Shown piece after piece: positions 47,750 through 56,554 of a stretch of 64,000 nucleotides of DNA. Position 1 is the stretch's first letter. The number at the start of each line of letters is the position of its first letter. Where the stretch lies: positions 186,001 to 250,000 of the forward strand of contig CAXXLC010000016.1 in NCBI GenBank assembly GCA_963677345.2, read 5' to 3'. The stretch is from Saccharicrinis sp963677345. Lineage in GTDB: Bacteria; Bacteroidota; Bacteroidia; Bacteroidales; Marinilabiliaceae. A model generated the notes under the pieces. That model was not told the DNA's origin and searched no databases. It saw only the letters and a list, made by a program, of their open reading frames with translations. A program made the translations under genes and the position numbers.

Positions 47750-48355
47750 CTACTTCTTACTAACTATTTTAGCTCTTTTCTTTTTTGTAGATTTCTTTTC
47801 TACTGCATATCCAAACTTTCCAATCCTCTTTCCTACTTCATAATAATTACCATGCGAGTAACATATAGGTTTGGCTTTATGCAAAGAAAATGCACCTGTT
47901 TTTTCATCAATATATTCACTATCAGCTTTAACATTAACAACCTCAGCCATAAACATATCATGCGTTCCCAAAGCAACAACTTGGGTAACTTTACATTCTA
48001 TATTAACAGGAGACTCTTCAATCACCGGTGCTTTAACAACAGATGCTTTACCCGCTGTTAAATTCATTTCTTTAAATTTATTAAATTGTCTCCCTGATCT
48101 AACACCGCACCAATCTGTAGCAAATGCCAGATCTTTGGTGGTAAGGTTTATCACAAACTCCCCGGTTTCTTTTAAAACAGAATACGAATGCCTTCCTTTA
48201 CGTAACGAGATGTATAACATTGGTGGATCAGAACATATTGTCCCTGTCCAGGCAACTGTTATAATATTATAATTCTCAGGGTTATTACCAACAGTAACCA
48301 TAACTGCAGGCAAAGGATAAAGCATATTTCCGGGTTTCCAATCGACTTTTGCCAT
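47750..48355 (-). CDS. Flavin reductase family protein
   Basis: This 201-residue protein has the split-barrel FMN-binding fold of flavin reductase-like proteins. It reads KPGNMLYPLPAVMVTVGNNP at the start, with TVAWTGTICSDPPMLYISLRKGRHSYSVL and FVINLTTKDLAFATDWCGVRSG typical of the FMN site. The C-terminus ends in a Lys-rich tail. It lies 30 bp downstream of pyrI, so it is likely cotranscribed with pyrBI, though a functional link is not evident. The electron acceptor is unknown. Confidence 0.9.
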   Translation of the reverse strand: MAKVDWKPGNMLYPLPAVMVTVGNNPENYNIITVAWTGTICSDPPMLYISLRKGRHSYSVLKETGEFVINLTTKDLAFATDWCGVRSGRQFNKFKEMNLTAGKASVVKAPVIEESPVNIECKVTQVVALGTHDMFMAEVVNVKADSEYIDEKTGAFSLHKAKPICYSHGNYYEVGKRIGKFGYAVEKKSTKKKRAKIVSKK

Positions 48356-48385
48356 ATTTATTTATTTTAAAGTAGAACAAAAGAA

Positions 48386-48844
48386 CTATAAAATCACCAA
48401 GTGTTCCTTAGTTGTTATTTTTTCGCAATAGTGACATTTTAAAGCTACTTCTTTAGATACCACTAATGAGAATTTAGTTATCATTGGTTCCGTGTTGGTA
48501 ATACATTTAGGATTAAAACATTTTGCTATTCCAACTATTTCATCCGGGATAACAACCTCTCTTTTTTCTACCACATCATAATCCTTAATAATATTAAATC
48601 TGGCATCCGGAGCTACTAAAGCTATTTTATTCCAGTCCTTTTCTTCAAAGAACTTATCTGCCACTTTAATAATAGCCTTCTTACCAAAACGGTTACTTCC
48701 TAAATTAGTACCAAATGTGATTAAGTTTTCACACTTGTCTAACTTAAGAATGCTTATCACCTTAAAAAGCTTATCTGCAGGAATATGATCTATAACAGTA
48801 CCATTTTGAATAGCACTAACTCTTAATTCTTTTTTTGGAGTCAT
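48386..48844 (-). CDS. pyrI: Aspartate carbamoyltransferase regulatory chain
   Basis: This 152-residue regulatory subunit of ATCase binds CTP/ATP in its N-terminal domain (LRVSAIQNGTVIDHIPADKLFKV). It contacts the catalytic trimers through a C-terminal zinc domain whose ligands C109, C114, C137 and C140 are all present. It lies 10 bp after pyrB, the usual pyrBI order. Its presence means feedback control at the protein level, in addition to the attenuation suggested upstream of pyrB. Confidence 0.97.
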   Translation of the reverse strand: MTPKKELRVSAIQNGTVIDHIPADKLFKVISILKLDKCENLITFGTNLGSNRFGKKAIIKVADKFFEEKDWNKIALVAPDARFNIIKDYDVVEKREVVIPDEIVGIAKCFNPKCITNTEPMITKFSLVVSKEVALKCHYCEKITTKEHLVIL

Positions 48845-48854
48845 TTTAATAAAT

Positions 48855-49763
48855 TTAAACTAAACCTAAAATAGAGGCAATAATAGCCATACGAGCATAC
48901 ACTCCATTTTCTGCTTGTTGAAAATAATATGCTTTCGGATTGTCATCCACATCAGTATTAATCTCATTGACACGAGGAAGTGGATGCAATATTTTCAGAT
49001 TTTCTTTGGTATTTTGAAGCATTGAGTTTCTAAGAATATAGATATTTTTTACCTTTTCATATTCCATAGGATCGGCAAAACGTTCTTGTTGAACACGGGT
49101 CATGTAAAGAATATCTGCCTTTGACACAATGTCGGTAAATTCTTTATGCTCATAGAACGGGATACCTTTCGAATCAAGCCATAGCTTATATTCATCTGGC
49201 ATTTTAAGTTCATCAGGAGCAATAAAATTAAACACCGGGTTAAAGTGACTCATGGCTTGCAAAAGAGAATGCACTGTTCTTCCGTATTTTAAATCACCTA
49301 CCATAAAGATATTTAAATTCTCAAGTGTTCCCTGAGTTTTCTTTATGGAATATAAATCCAAAAGAGTTTGCGTAGGATGCTGATTAGCACCATCTCCTGC
49401 ATTAACAATAGGAACACCTGACTCTTCAGAAGCATAACGAGCACTTCCTTCTAAGGGATGCCTCATTACAATAAGATCAGCATAGTTGCTAACCATTCTG
49501 ATAGTATCTTTTAATGTTTCACCCTTAGTGGTTGAGGAGGAGGAGGCATCAGAAAAACCAATTATTTTCCCTCCTAACCTGTTAATCGCTGTTTCAAAAC
49601 TTAATCTCGTTCGGGTAGAGGGTTCAAAAAACAAGGTTGCTACCACCTTATTCTTCAATAAATCCTGATTAGGATTCTCTTCAAACTTTGCAGCCAAATC
49701 TACAATTTGAAGAATTTCTTCTTTTGAGAAATCATTAATAGAGACCAAACTTCTGTCTTTCAT
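48855..49763 (-). CDS. pyrB: Aspartate carbamoyltransferase catalytic chain
   Basis: This 302-residue enzyme makes carbamoyl aspartate from carbamoyl phosphate and aspartate, the first committed step of pyrimidine synthesis. The carbamoyl-phosphate site FFEPSTRTRLSFE is at about residues 45-57. HPTQTLLDLYSI near 138 and the LHPLPRVNEI aspartate loop near 263 are also present. It is the second frame of a leader-pyrB-pyrI-flavin reductase transcription unit. Its ATG lies 10 nt after the stop of a 93-codon leader ORF that spans a terminator, implying translation-coupled control. Confidence 0.97.
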   Translation of the reverse strand: MKDRSLVSINDFSKEEILQIVDLAAKFEENPNQDLLKNKVVATLFFEPSTRTRLSFETAINRLGGKIIGFSDASSSSTTKGETLKDTIRMVSNYADLIVMRHPLEGSARYASEESGVPIVNAGDGANQHPTQTLLDLYSIKKTQGTLENLNIFMVGDLKYGRTVHSLLQAMSHFNPVFNFIAPDELKMPDEYKLWLDSKGIPFYEHKEFTDIVSKADILYMTRVQQERFADPMEYEKVKNIYILRNSMLQNTKENLKILHPLPRVNEINTDVDDNPKAYYFQQAENGVYARMAIIASILGLV

Positions 49764-49773
49764 TTAACTTGAT

Positions 49774-50055
49774 TTAATTCCTAACTGATACCTTAATATC
49801 CGGTATTAATCGGAAATTTATTTTATAAAAGTGATGATTGAATACGTGATTTAATTTAGGACAAATAATTCTATTAAACCTCAGGGAAGTAAAATTTAAT
49901 CCTTTAAAATTTGGACAAAAAAAAGACCTATATAAATAGGCCGACCATAAATTAAAATAATATATAAAAAAGAAAGAATAATGATATGAAACATTATTAA
50001 TCAATAATGAATGCAAGCGTTGTCTTTCCTTTGTTATCCAAAAAACTTTGTCCAT
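49774..50055 (-). CDS. Putative pyrBI leader peptide (pyrL-like)
   Basis: An open frame of 93 codons starts at an ATG at 50055 (MDKVFWITKERQRLHSLL) and ends 10 nt before the pyrB ATG. Another ATG at 50085 is in frame. In DNA this AT-rich such an open frame is unlikely by chance. It reads through a Phe/Tyr/Ile-rich stretch (SYHYSFFFIYYFNLW) encoded by a U-rich tract and then SAYLYRSFFCP across the terminator hairpin and its T-run. E. coli PyrL likewise has Phe runs and reads FFCP over its attenuator. The peptide itself need not be functional. The role is inferred from arrangement, not from homology. Confidence 0.55.
   Translation of the reverse strand: MDKVFWITKERQRLHSLLINNVSYHYSFFFIYYFNLWSAYLYRSFFCPNFKGLNFTSLRFNRIICPKLNHVFNHHFYKINFRLIPDIKVSVRN
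49917..49942 (-). terminator. Intrinsic terminator in the pyrBI leader (attenuator)
   Basis: On the minus strand GGCCTAT / ATAGGTC pairs over 7 bp (one G-U) with a 4-nt loop and is followed by eight Ts. It lies 153 nt upstream of the pyrB start, inside the leader ORF. A U-rich stretch (minus strand of 49948-49984) precedes it by only a few nucleotides. This is the geometry of a UTP-sensing, ribosome-coupled attenuator. Confidence 0.65.
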
Positions 50056-50108
50056 CTCAAAATGTAAAAGTAATACAAAAATCATAAACAGGTAAAATTT
50101 TAAAACAA

Positions 50109-50116
50109 TATCTTTG
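50109..50116 (+). promoter_or_regulatory. Candidate -7 element for the EamA gene
   Basis: TATCTTTG fits TAnnTTTG and lies 25 bp upstream of the EamA start. No convincing -33 box is seen. Confidence 0.35.
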
Positions 50117-50141
50117 AATAATTTTTATTACTCAATTATTT

Positions 50142-51038
50142 ATGGCAAGATCTTATACAAAAAGTCTGTTTCTAATGCATTTTATTGTAGTAATTTATGG
50201 ATTTACTGCAATCATAGGAAAGCTCATTGAAATGAGTGCTCTTCAAATGGTTTGGTATAGAATGCTTTTTGCAGCTGTTAGCTTATTAATATATATCAAA
50301 TGGAAAAAAATTCGTTTATCTATTGACACAAAAGACATTGTAAAACTGGTTGGAATCGGACTTGTTGTAGCCCTGCACTGGATCACATTCTTTGGAGCCA
50401 TAAAGATTTCCAACATTTCAGTTACACTTGGAATAATGGCTTCCGGAACATTATTTGCAAGCATATTGGAACCACTGTTCTTTAAATTAGAATTCAATTG
50501 GTTAGAAACATTAATTGGAGTTTTTATTGTTATAGGACTGTATTTAATTTTTAGTTATGAAATTCATTTCATCAAGGGGATTATTATTGCTATCATATCA
50601 AGCATTTTAGCAACTCTTTTTACCATACTAAACAAATCATACACTCATAAATTTGAACCAACACTAATTAGCTTTTACGAAATGAGTGGTGGATTCATAG
50701 GAATTACAATATTTTTATTGGTAAGCCAACAATTTAACCACCAATTATTACATCCTGATTTAAATGATATATTATACGTAATTATTCTTGGTGTTATTTG
50801 TACAGCTTTTGCTTTTGCTGTTAGCGTTGACGTTATGAAGGAATTATCTGCATATAATGTGATATTAGCAGTAAATATGGAACCCATCTATGGGATTATA
50901 TTGGCATATTTTATTTTTGGAGAGTCTGAATATATGAGCGGGGGATTCTATTTAGGAACAGTAGTCATTTTACTTTCTGTATTTTTATACCCAACAATAA
51001 AGGCTAAGGCGAAAAATAGAAAACTAAAATCCGCCTAA
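50142..51038 (+). CDS. EamA/DMT-family metabolite exporter
   Basis: This 298-residue inner-membrane protein has ten predicted membrane segments in two EamA repeats, about residues 8-140 and 150-288. Motifs typical of the family include WYRMLFAAVSLLIYI in the first repeat, ITFFGAIKISNISVTLGIMASG, and LAVNMEPIYGIILAYFIFGE in the second. The C-terminus is short and basic. Members export amino acids, purines or other metabolites; the substrate cannot be read. It is convergent with the PatB-type gene, with only 12 bp between the stops. Confidence 0.92.
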   Translation: MARSYTKSLFLMHFIVVIYGFTAIIGKLIEMSALQMVWYRMLFAAVSLLIYIKWKKIRLSIDTKDIVKLVGIGLVVALHWITFFGAIKISNISVTLGIMASGTLFASILEPLFFKLEFNWLETLIGVFIVIGLYLIFSYEIHFIKGIIIAIISSILATLFTILNKSYTHKFEPTLISFYEMSGGFIGITIFLLVSQQFNHQLLHPDLNDILYVIILGVICTAFAFAVSVDVMKELSAYNVILAVNMEPIYGIILAYFIFGESEYMSGGFYLGTVVILLSVFLYPTIKAKAKNRKLKSA

Positions 51039-51050
51039 GCATTTCATTAT

Positions 51051-52235
51051 TTATTTTACAAAATGATTTCGCACTTTTAAAATACGCTCCATACCTTCTT
51101 TAATAACAGCCAAAGGTGAGCCTATATTTAATCTTTGAAAACCCTCTCCTTCAACACCAAAAGACAAGCCATCATTTAAACCAACCTTACCTATTTGAAT
51201 CATCGCTTTTTTAAGTTCGCTATGCTTAACGTTCCACTTTCGAAAATCAAGCCATAGCAAATAAGTAGCTTCTGGTAACACAAATCCAACTTCAGGCATA
51301 TTGGCTTGAATAAAATCTTTCACAAAAAGGGCATTTTTTTCTAAATACTTCTTTAGTTCAGCAAGCCACTCAGCACCTTCATTGTATGCAGCAGTTAATG
51401 CAACCCCGCCAAACAAATTACCCATATGCATTTGATAAGCACTCAATCGTTTTTCGAACCGGGATCTTAAAACATCATCCTCAATAACAGCATAAGCAGT
51501 TGATAAACCAGCTATATTAAAAGTCTTACTCGGTGCCATTCCTGTAATAATCCTGTTCTTCAACTCCGGAATAAGATTAGCCAAAACTAAATGCTTATGG
51601 CCAAATAAACATAAATCACTATGTATTTCATCCGAAACAATTAATAAATCATGTTTGATACATATTTCTCCAATTCTTTCAAGTTCTTCCTTTGTCCAGG
51701 CTCTTCCTACAGGGTTATGAGGATTTGAAAAGACAAATATTTTAGCCTTGGGATCACTTGCTTGTTTTTCGAGCAAATCAAAATCTATAGTATAATATCC
51801 TTCTTTTTCAACGAGTGTATTCTTAACTAATTCCCTGTTATTCTCTTTAACAATAGAATGAAACGGAGGATACACTGGTGTTTGTATAATTACTTGATCT
51901 CCTACTTCTGAAAACTCATTAATCGCAATAACCAAAGAGGCTAAAACCCCGGGAATAAATTTTATCCAACTCTCATCAATAGTCCATTGATGCTGACTCT
52001 CTAACCAATACTTTATTGCACCGGTAAATTTACTATCCCGTATTGTATAACCATAAATTTCATGTTGCGCACGTTCCTGAATGGCATTAATAACAGCAGA
52101 AGGAGCTTTAAAATCCATATCAGCAACCCAAAGAGGGAGTACATCGTTTGTTCCAAAGAAAAACTGACGTAACTCTAATTTAAATGCATCTGTATTTTCC
52201 CGCTCTAATATCTCGTCAAAATTATATTGAGGCAT
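51051..52235 (-). CDS. patB: PatB/MalY-type PLP-dependent aminotransferase or cystathionine beta-lyase
   Basis: This 394-residue fold-type I PLP enzyme has the MalY/PatB signature: LPLWVADMDFKAPSAVINAI near the N-terminus, SNPHNPVGRAW, VSDEIHSDL with the PLP-contacting Asp, and the Schiff-base Lys in MAPSKTFNIAGL. Members cleave cystathionine or cysteine S-conjugates and may double as aminotransferases. It starts 159 bp downstream of the DUF4625 lipoprotein gene, after a terminator, so it is a separate transcription unit. Cystathionine beta-lyase is the likely function. Confidence 0.92.
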   Translation of the reverse strand: MPQYNFDEILERENTDAFKLELRQFFFGTNDVLPLWVADMDFKAPSAVINAIQERAQHEIYGYTIRDSKFTGAIKYWLESQHQWTIDESWIKFIPGVLASLVIAINEFSEVGDQVIIQTPVYPPFHSIVKENNRELVKNTLVEKEGYYTIDFDLLEKQASDPKAKIFVFSNPHNPVGRAWTKEELERIGEICIKHDLLIVSDEIHSDLCLFGHKHLVLANLIPELKNRIITGMAPSKTFNIAGLSTAYAVIEDDVLRSRFEKRLSAYQMHMGNLFGGVALTAAYNEGAEWLAELKKYLEKNALFVKDFIQANMPEVGFVLPEATYLLWLDFRKWNVKHSELKKAMIQIGKVGLNDGLSFGVEGEGFQRLNIGSPLAVIKEGMERILKVRNHFVK

Positions 52236-52346
52236 AACTTTCTATTTAATGAATAAACAAGCTGTAAAGATCAACAAAAAAAGACAATTGAAACAATATA
52301 TCCGGTATGATTTGCATCATATATCATAGTATGCTAATAGGTATAA

Positions 52347-52371
52347 AAAAAGCCCGTTTAATTAACGAGCT
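52347..52371 (-). terminator. Terminator of the DUF4625 lipoprotein gene
   Basis: AGCTCGTT / AACGGGCT pairs over 8 bp on the minus strand (one G-U) with a 5-nt loop, followed by seven Ts. It lies 23 bp after the lipoprotein stop. Confidence 0.75.
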
Positions 52372-52394
52372 TAATAGTTAAAAATAAAAGCTTA

Positions 52395-52871
52395 CTATTC
52401 TAAATTTATAGAAATTTCTTGTGATGTTGACTTTCCAGATTCATCTTCTACAACAACAGTTAAAGTATAACTACCCGTCCAGTATTCATTTGAATCAAAT
52501 GAACTATCAAACACACTATTTTTATAACTATATGTTTTCCCACTCAAGTCAAAAGAAAAATCAGCCGGAGTCCATGGTTCATGCTCCACGCCTTTAACAC
52601 TTACGTTTTCAGACACAACAACACCCTTATTATCCGTTAATGTAAATACAACTTTTGCTAATGCTATATCATCAGTAAAAGTTCCTTCGTAATGTATGTA
52701 CTGACCATCACCAAATGTATTTTCCGTTGAATTAGGAATACTGGTTGATATTGTTGGCGGACTAGTATCTTCAGGGGTTTCGTCCTTTTTATCATCTCCT
52801 CCACCACAAGAGGAAAACAATAACGCACCAACAAACAAAAAAGAAATCATCTTTGGGAAATAGATTTTCAT
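52395..52871 (-). CDS. DUF4625-like lipoprotein
   Basis: This 158-residue exported lipoprotein has a signal peptide ending in the lipobox LFSSC at about residues 18-22. A Gly/Asp/Lys-rich linker follows (GGGDDKKDETPEDT). The rest is one Ig-like beta-sandwich domain with YIHYEGTFTDDIALAKVVFTLTDN and GSYTLTVVVEDESGKSTSQE. I associate this with DUF4625 of Bacteroidota, function unknown. A terminator follows; it appears monocistronic. Confidence 0.75.
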   Translation of the reverse strand: MKIYFPKMISFLFVGALLFSSCGGGDDKKDETPEDTSPPTISTSIPNSTENTFGDGQYIHYEGTFTDDIALAKVVFTLTDNKGVVVSENVSVKGVEHEPWTPADFSFDLSGKTYSYKNSVFDSSFDSNEYWTGSYTLTVVVEDESGKSTSQEISINLE

Positions 52872-52967
52872 TTTAATATTGTTTTAGTTTATAAAAAATT
52901 AACACACAAATATATTAAATTTAAAATTCATTCCCGCTGAACCTGTATTTCTTATAAAAAAACTTTT

Positions 52968-53954
52968 TTACGACAAGTTATTCCAATACCAATCAATAGC
53001 CTTTTTTAATCCCTCCTTAACGCTAAACTCAGGGTTATAACCCAACAAGCTTTTTGCTTTATCAATGGATGCCAATGAATGAGGTACATCCCCAACTCTT
53101 TCAGGACCATAGTTCACAACCACATCATTAATTGTTTGATCATAATCCGACAATAATTCTTTTAAATATGATATTAACTCATTTAAAGATGTTCTTTCAC
53201 CAAAAGCAATATTATAAACAGTATTTATTGCTTCAGGCTTATCAACAATAGCAGCTAATTGATTGGCCTGTATCACATTTTCTATAAAGGTAAAATCCCT
53301 CGAAAAAGTACCATCTCCATTAATAGTAGGAGACTCTTTCTTAACCAAAGCTTTAACAAACTTAGGAATTACTGCAGCATAAGCACCATCAGGATCCTGA
53401 CGCATTCCAAAAACATTAAAATAGCGCAAACCAATGATTTCCAAGTTATAAAGCCTTGAAAAAACATCTGCGTAAAGTTCATTAACATATTTAGTTACAG
53501 CATAAGGCGAAAGAGGTTTCCCTATAACATCTTCAACTTTAGGCATAGACTCACTATCCCCATAAGTAGAAGAACTGGCTGCATAAACAATTCTTTTTAC
53601 ACCAGCATCCCTGGCAGCCAATATAACATTAACAAAACCACTAATATTAACATCGTTAGAAGTTTTTGGATCCTGGATAGAACGAGGAACCGATCCTAAC
53701 GCTGCCTGATGTAAAATAACATCACATCCATCAACTGCCTTATCACAATCTTCCCTGTTTCGGATATCACCTTCTATTAAAGCAAATCGAGGATGATCAA
53801 TATAATTTTCAATATTCAGTCTTTTCCCTGTAGAAAAATTATCCAGACAAACGACAGTGTTATCCTGAGAAAGTAACCTTTGAATTAAATTAGAACCGAT
53901 AAATCCAGCTCCTCCTGTAACTAAAACTTTTTTATTTTGAAGTATATTTTGCAT
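52968..53954 (-). CDS. UDP-N-acetylglucosamine 4-epimerase-like SDR (WbpP/TviC type)
   Basis: This 328-residue extended short-chain dehydrogenase/reductase has the NAD-binding VTGGAGFIGSNL at the N-terminus. The catalytic SSSTYG and YAVTKYVNE (Tyr-x3-Lys) are present, along with the RYFNVFGMRQDPDGAYAAVIPKF loop typical of the WbpP/TviC branch. These epimerases make UDP-GalNAc (and related sugars) for surface polysaccharide. The ATG at 53954 is chosen; an in-frame TTG three codons upstream is less likely. It stands alone here, with no glycosyltransferases nearby. Confidence 0.9.
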   Translation of the reverse strand: MQNILQNKKVLVTGGAGFIGSNLIQRLLSQDNTVVCLDNFSTGKRLNIENYIDHPRFALIEGDIRNREDCDKAVDGCDVILHQAALGSVPRSIQDPKTSNDVNISGFVNVILAARDAGVKRIVYAASSSTYGDSESMPKVEDVIGKPLSPYAVTKYVNELYADVFSRLYNLEIIGLRYFNVFGMRQDPDGAYAAVIPKFVKALVKKESPTINGDGTFSRDFTFIENVIQANQLAAIVDKPEAINTVYNIAFGERTSLNELISYLKELLSDYDQTINDVVVNYGPERVGDVPHSLASIDKAKSLLGYNPEFSVKEGLKKAIDWYWNNLS

Positions 53955-54036
53955 TGTAAACAATTTAGGCCAATAAGTTTATAAAATAAATAAACTTTTG
54001 GCCTAAATCTTTAAACTTTATGACGAAACTGATAAT

Positions 54037-55569
54037 TTATTTGGCGTAATTGATAGCTCTTGTTTCTCGGATAACAGTAATCTTAACCTGACCAGGATAA
54101 GTCATTTCTGTCTGAATTTTTTTAGCAATTTCATACGACAAGGTTTCCGCATCTTTATCTGTAACTTTCTCACTACCTACAATTACACGCAATTCACGTC
54201 CAGCTTGAATAGCATAAGTTTTTAACACTCCAGGATACGACAACGCAAGATTTTCTAAATCTTTTAAGCGCTTGATATAGGAGTCAACCACTTCTCTTCG
54301 GGCACCAGGACGGGCACCAGAAATTGCATCACAAACCTGAACAATAGGAGCCATCATGGTAGTCATCTCAATTTCATCATGGTGAGCACCAATTGCATTA
54401 CAAATATCAGGCTTTTCTTTATATTTTTCTGCAAGCTTCATACCCAGGATAGCGTGTGGTAACTCTGGTTCTTCATCTGAAACTTTACCTATATCATGTA
54501 ATAACCCGGCTCTTTTAGCTTTTTTAGGATTTAAACCTAATTCACTTGCCATAACTGCACATAAATTGGCTGTTTCACGAGAGTGCTGTAATAAGTTCTG
54601 TCCGTAAGAAGAACGATACTTCATTTTCCCCACCAATTTAATTAATTCAGGGTGTAAACCATGAATACCTAAATCTATTGCAGTTCTTTTACCTGTTTCA
54701 ATAATTTCTTCTTCAACCTGTTTGCGAACTTTATTAACGACTTCCTCAATACGAGCCGGGTGAATTCTACCATCAGTTACTAACTGGTGTAAGGCCAAAC
54801 GAGCAACCTCTCTACGCATAGGATCAAAAGCACTTAAAACGATAGCCTCAGGGGTATCATCTACAATAATCTCAACACCAGTAGCAGCTTCTAAAGCTCT
54901 GATATTTCGACCTTCACGTCCAATAATCCTACCTTTAATCTCATCCGAATCGATATGGAATATCGTAACCGAATTTTCTATTGCATTTTCTGTTGCTACC
55001 CTTTGAATTGTTTGTAAAACGATTCTTTTCGATTCTTTATTAGCATTAATTTTAGCCTCATCCATTATGTCATTAACATACGACATAGCCTCTGTTTTAG
55101 CTTCAGCTTTTAAGGATTCTATCAACTGGCTTTTTGCTTCATCAGCAGTTAAACCTGAAATAGCTTCTAATTGCTCTACTTGTTGTTTATGAAGTTTGTC
55201 TAAATCTGCTGATTTTTTTTCAACAATTTCCAATTGAGCATCTAAATTCTCACGAATAGCTTCAGTCTCTTTACGCTTACGAGTTAATTCCTCTTGTTTT
55301 TGATTAAATACAACCTCTCTTTGCTTTAATTTATTCTCAACACTTAATAATTTATTATTCCTTGAATTAATTTCCTTTTCATGATCAGATTTTAATTGCA
55401 GAAACTTTTCTTTTGCCTGTAAGATTTTATCTTTTTTAATTACTTCAGCCTCAATTTCAGCTTCGCGTATAATTTTATGGCTATGAGATTTTAAAATCTT
55501 ACCGTATACTATCCATGTGCCCAAAACTCCAATTACCAGGGCTACAATTCCGACTATTATTGTCTCCAT
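54037..55569 (-). CDS. rny: Ribonuclease Y
   Basis: This 510-residue membrane-anchored endoribonuclease initiates mRNA decay. A single N-terminal membrane helix (residues 4-22) is followed by a long coiled coil (about 28-190). A KH domain lies at about 200-260 (GRIIGREGRNIRALEAATGV), and the HD domain at about 325-420 with the metal-binding HDIGK in RAGLLHDIGKVSDEEPELPH. Length and domain order are standard. It lies 108 bp downstream of zapA on the same strand, an arrangement I know from other Bacteroidota. Confidence 0.97.
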   Translation of the reverse strand: METIIVGIVALVIGVLGTWIVYGKILKSHSHKIIREAEIEAEVIKKDKILQAKEKFLQLKSDHEKEINSRNNKLLSVENKLKQREVVFNQKQEELTRKRKETEAIRENLDAQLEIVEKKSADLDKLHKQQVEQLEAISGLTADEAKSQLIESLKAEAKTEAMSYVNDIMDEAKINANKESKRIVLQTIQRVATENAIENSVTIFHIDSDEIKGRIIGREGRNIRALEAATGVEIIVDDTPEAIVLSAFDPMRREVARLALHQLVTDGRIHPARIEEVVNKVRKQVEEEIIETGKRTAIDLGIHGLHPELIKLVGKMKYRSSYGQNLLQHSRETANLCAVMASELGLNPKKAKRAGLLHDIGKVSDEEPELPHAILGMKLAEKYKEKPDICNAIGAHHDEIEMTTMMAPIVQVCDAISGARPGARREVVDSYIKRLKDLENLALSYPGVLKTYAIQAGRELRVIVGSEKVTDKDAETLSYEIAKKIQTEMTYPGQVKITVIRETRAINYAK

Positions 55570-55677
55570 TTCACACTTTATTTAATAAAACAAAACCGCT
55601 ATCGTTCCATACAGATTCAAACATATAAATGTATGATTGTATAAACAATGCGGATATTATTGACATATATTGATTAA

Positions 55678-55968
55678 TTATTCTCTCTCAAGAATTTCCG
55701 ATAGTTTCTGATCCAGCTCTCTGGCCATTTCTACTATAGGAGAATCATCTTGCTTCTCTTCTAACTCAAGAAGTTTAATTACAAACTGCAAAGCAGCCAT
55801 TCCTAAAAAATCCTGATGATCTTTATCAGAATAGTGTTGTTTATATTGTAATACCTTATCATTGATCAGTTTAGCTGCTTTTCTGATACGCTCTTCATCT
55901 TCCCTGTTTATCCTTAAAGGATAATACCTATCTGCCACATTCACCCTTATTGAAAGCTTATCGTCCAT
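55678..55968 (-). CDS. zapA: Cell division protein ZapA
   Basis: This 96-residue protein of the ZapA family promotes bundling of FtsZ filaments at midcell. It shows the ZapA N-terminal pattern LSIRVNVADRYYPLRINREDEERIRKAA, truncated here to KLSIRVNVADRYYPLRINRE as the clearest part, and the helical C-terminus FLGMAALQFVIKLLELEEKQ. It is 13 bp downstream of the coiled-coil ZapB-like gene and 108 bp upstream of rny; the gap is too short for a 6S RNA. Confidence 0.92.
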   Translation of the reverse strand: MDDKLSIRVNVADRYYPLRINREDEERIRKAAKLINDKVLQYKQHYSDKDHQDFLGMAALQFVIKLLELEEKQDDSPIVEMARELDQKLSEILERE

Positions 55969-55981
55969 TTACAACTAAATA

Positions 55982-56275
55982 TTATCTGTTTAAAAGAGCA
56001 ATGCATTTATCAATTTCCCGCACAATCTGATTAATTCTAATTTTTGCAAAGTGAACGTCTCCACTACTTGTTTCAATCGCTTTAGAAAATTTTAATGTAT
56101 TGTATTTTTCTTTTAAATCTGCAATATCTCTTGCAGATCCTTCTAACTGAGTGGTGAGCTGATCGTTTTGAGCTTTTAACAATTCAAAATCTGACTTTAC
56201 TCTCTCGTAACGTTCAACCAACCGCATTATTTTATTTTGTAAATTATTTACAATTTCTATATTTTCGTTTGTCAT
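55982..56275 (-). CDS. ZapB-like small coiled-coil protein
   Basis: This 97-residue protein is almost wholly helical, with heptad patterns (NNLQNKIMRLVERYERVKSD, LKAQNDQLTTQLEGSARDIA). The C-terminal motif HFAKIRINQIVREIDKCIAL is conserved in Bacteroidota proteins encoded before zapA. By position and form it is the functional counterpart of ZapB, a partner of ZapA at the division site (inference). The start at 56275 is chosen over an ATG 39 bp upstream because a TAnnTTTG element lies between the two. Confidence 0.8.
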   Translation of the reverse strand: MTNENIEIVNNLQNKIMRLVERYERVKSDFELLKAQNDQLTTQLEGSARDIADLKEKYNTLKFSKAIETSSGDVHFAKIRINQIVREIDKCIALLNR

Positions 56276-56293
56276 ATTTACATAAATGCCATA

Positions 56294-56301
56294 CAAAGTT
56301 A
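56294..56301 (-). promoter_or_regulatory. Candidate -7 element of the zapB-like/zapA operon
   Basis: On the minus strand TAACTTTG fits TAnnTTTG and lies 18 bp upstream of the start at 56275. The -33 box is not clear. Its position rules against the upstream ATG at 56314 as the start. Confidence 0.42.
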
Positions 56302-56554
56302 ATATTGCAAACAAGAAATAAAAATAAACATAAACTTTCTTTTTACAATCAATTTAAATAAACATAGATACATTCTTAATATTAAGCAATTGCATTGTAA
56401 AAAAAAGTACAATTCCTAATTAATTAAAACTAAATATTCCGTTTCGATAAATCATTTTATATACAACGCTTGAAACGAGCCATGAGAAAAGATTCTGACA
56501 CATGAGGATTTTTTTGGCAAGTTCCATATATCAAATGAAAGAAAATATAATCAC

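Noticed and set aside
47871..48272. 133-codon plus-strand frame opposite the flavin reductase gene
   Set aside because: Antisense to a well-supported gene with family motifs; no independent evidence.
55570..55677. 6S RNA between zapA and rny
   Set aside because: The zapA/rny neighbourhood is a known site for 6S RNA in some bacteria, but the gap here is only 108 bp and shows no long hairpin.
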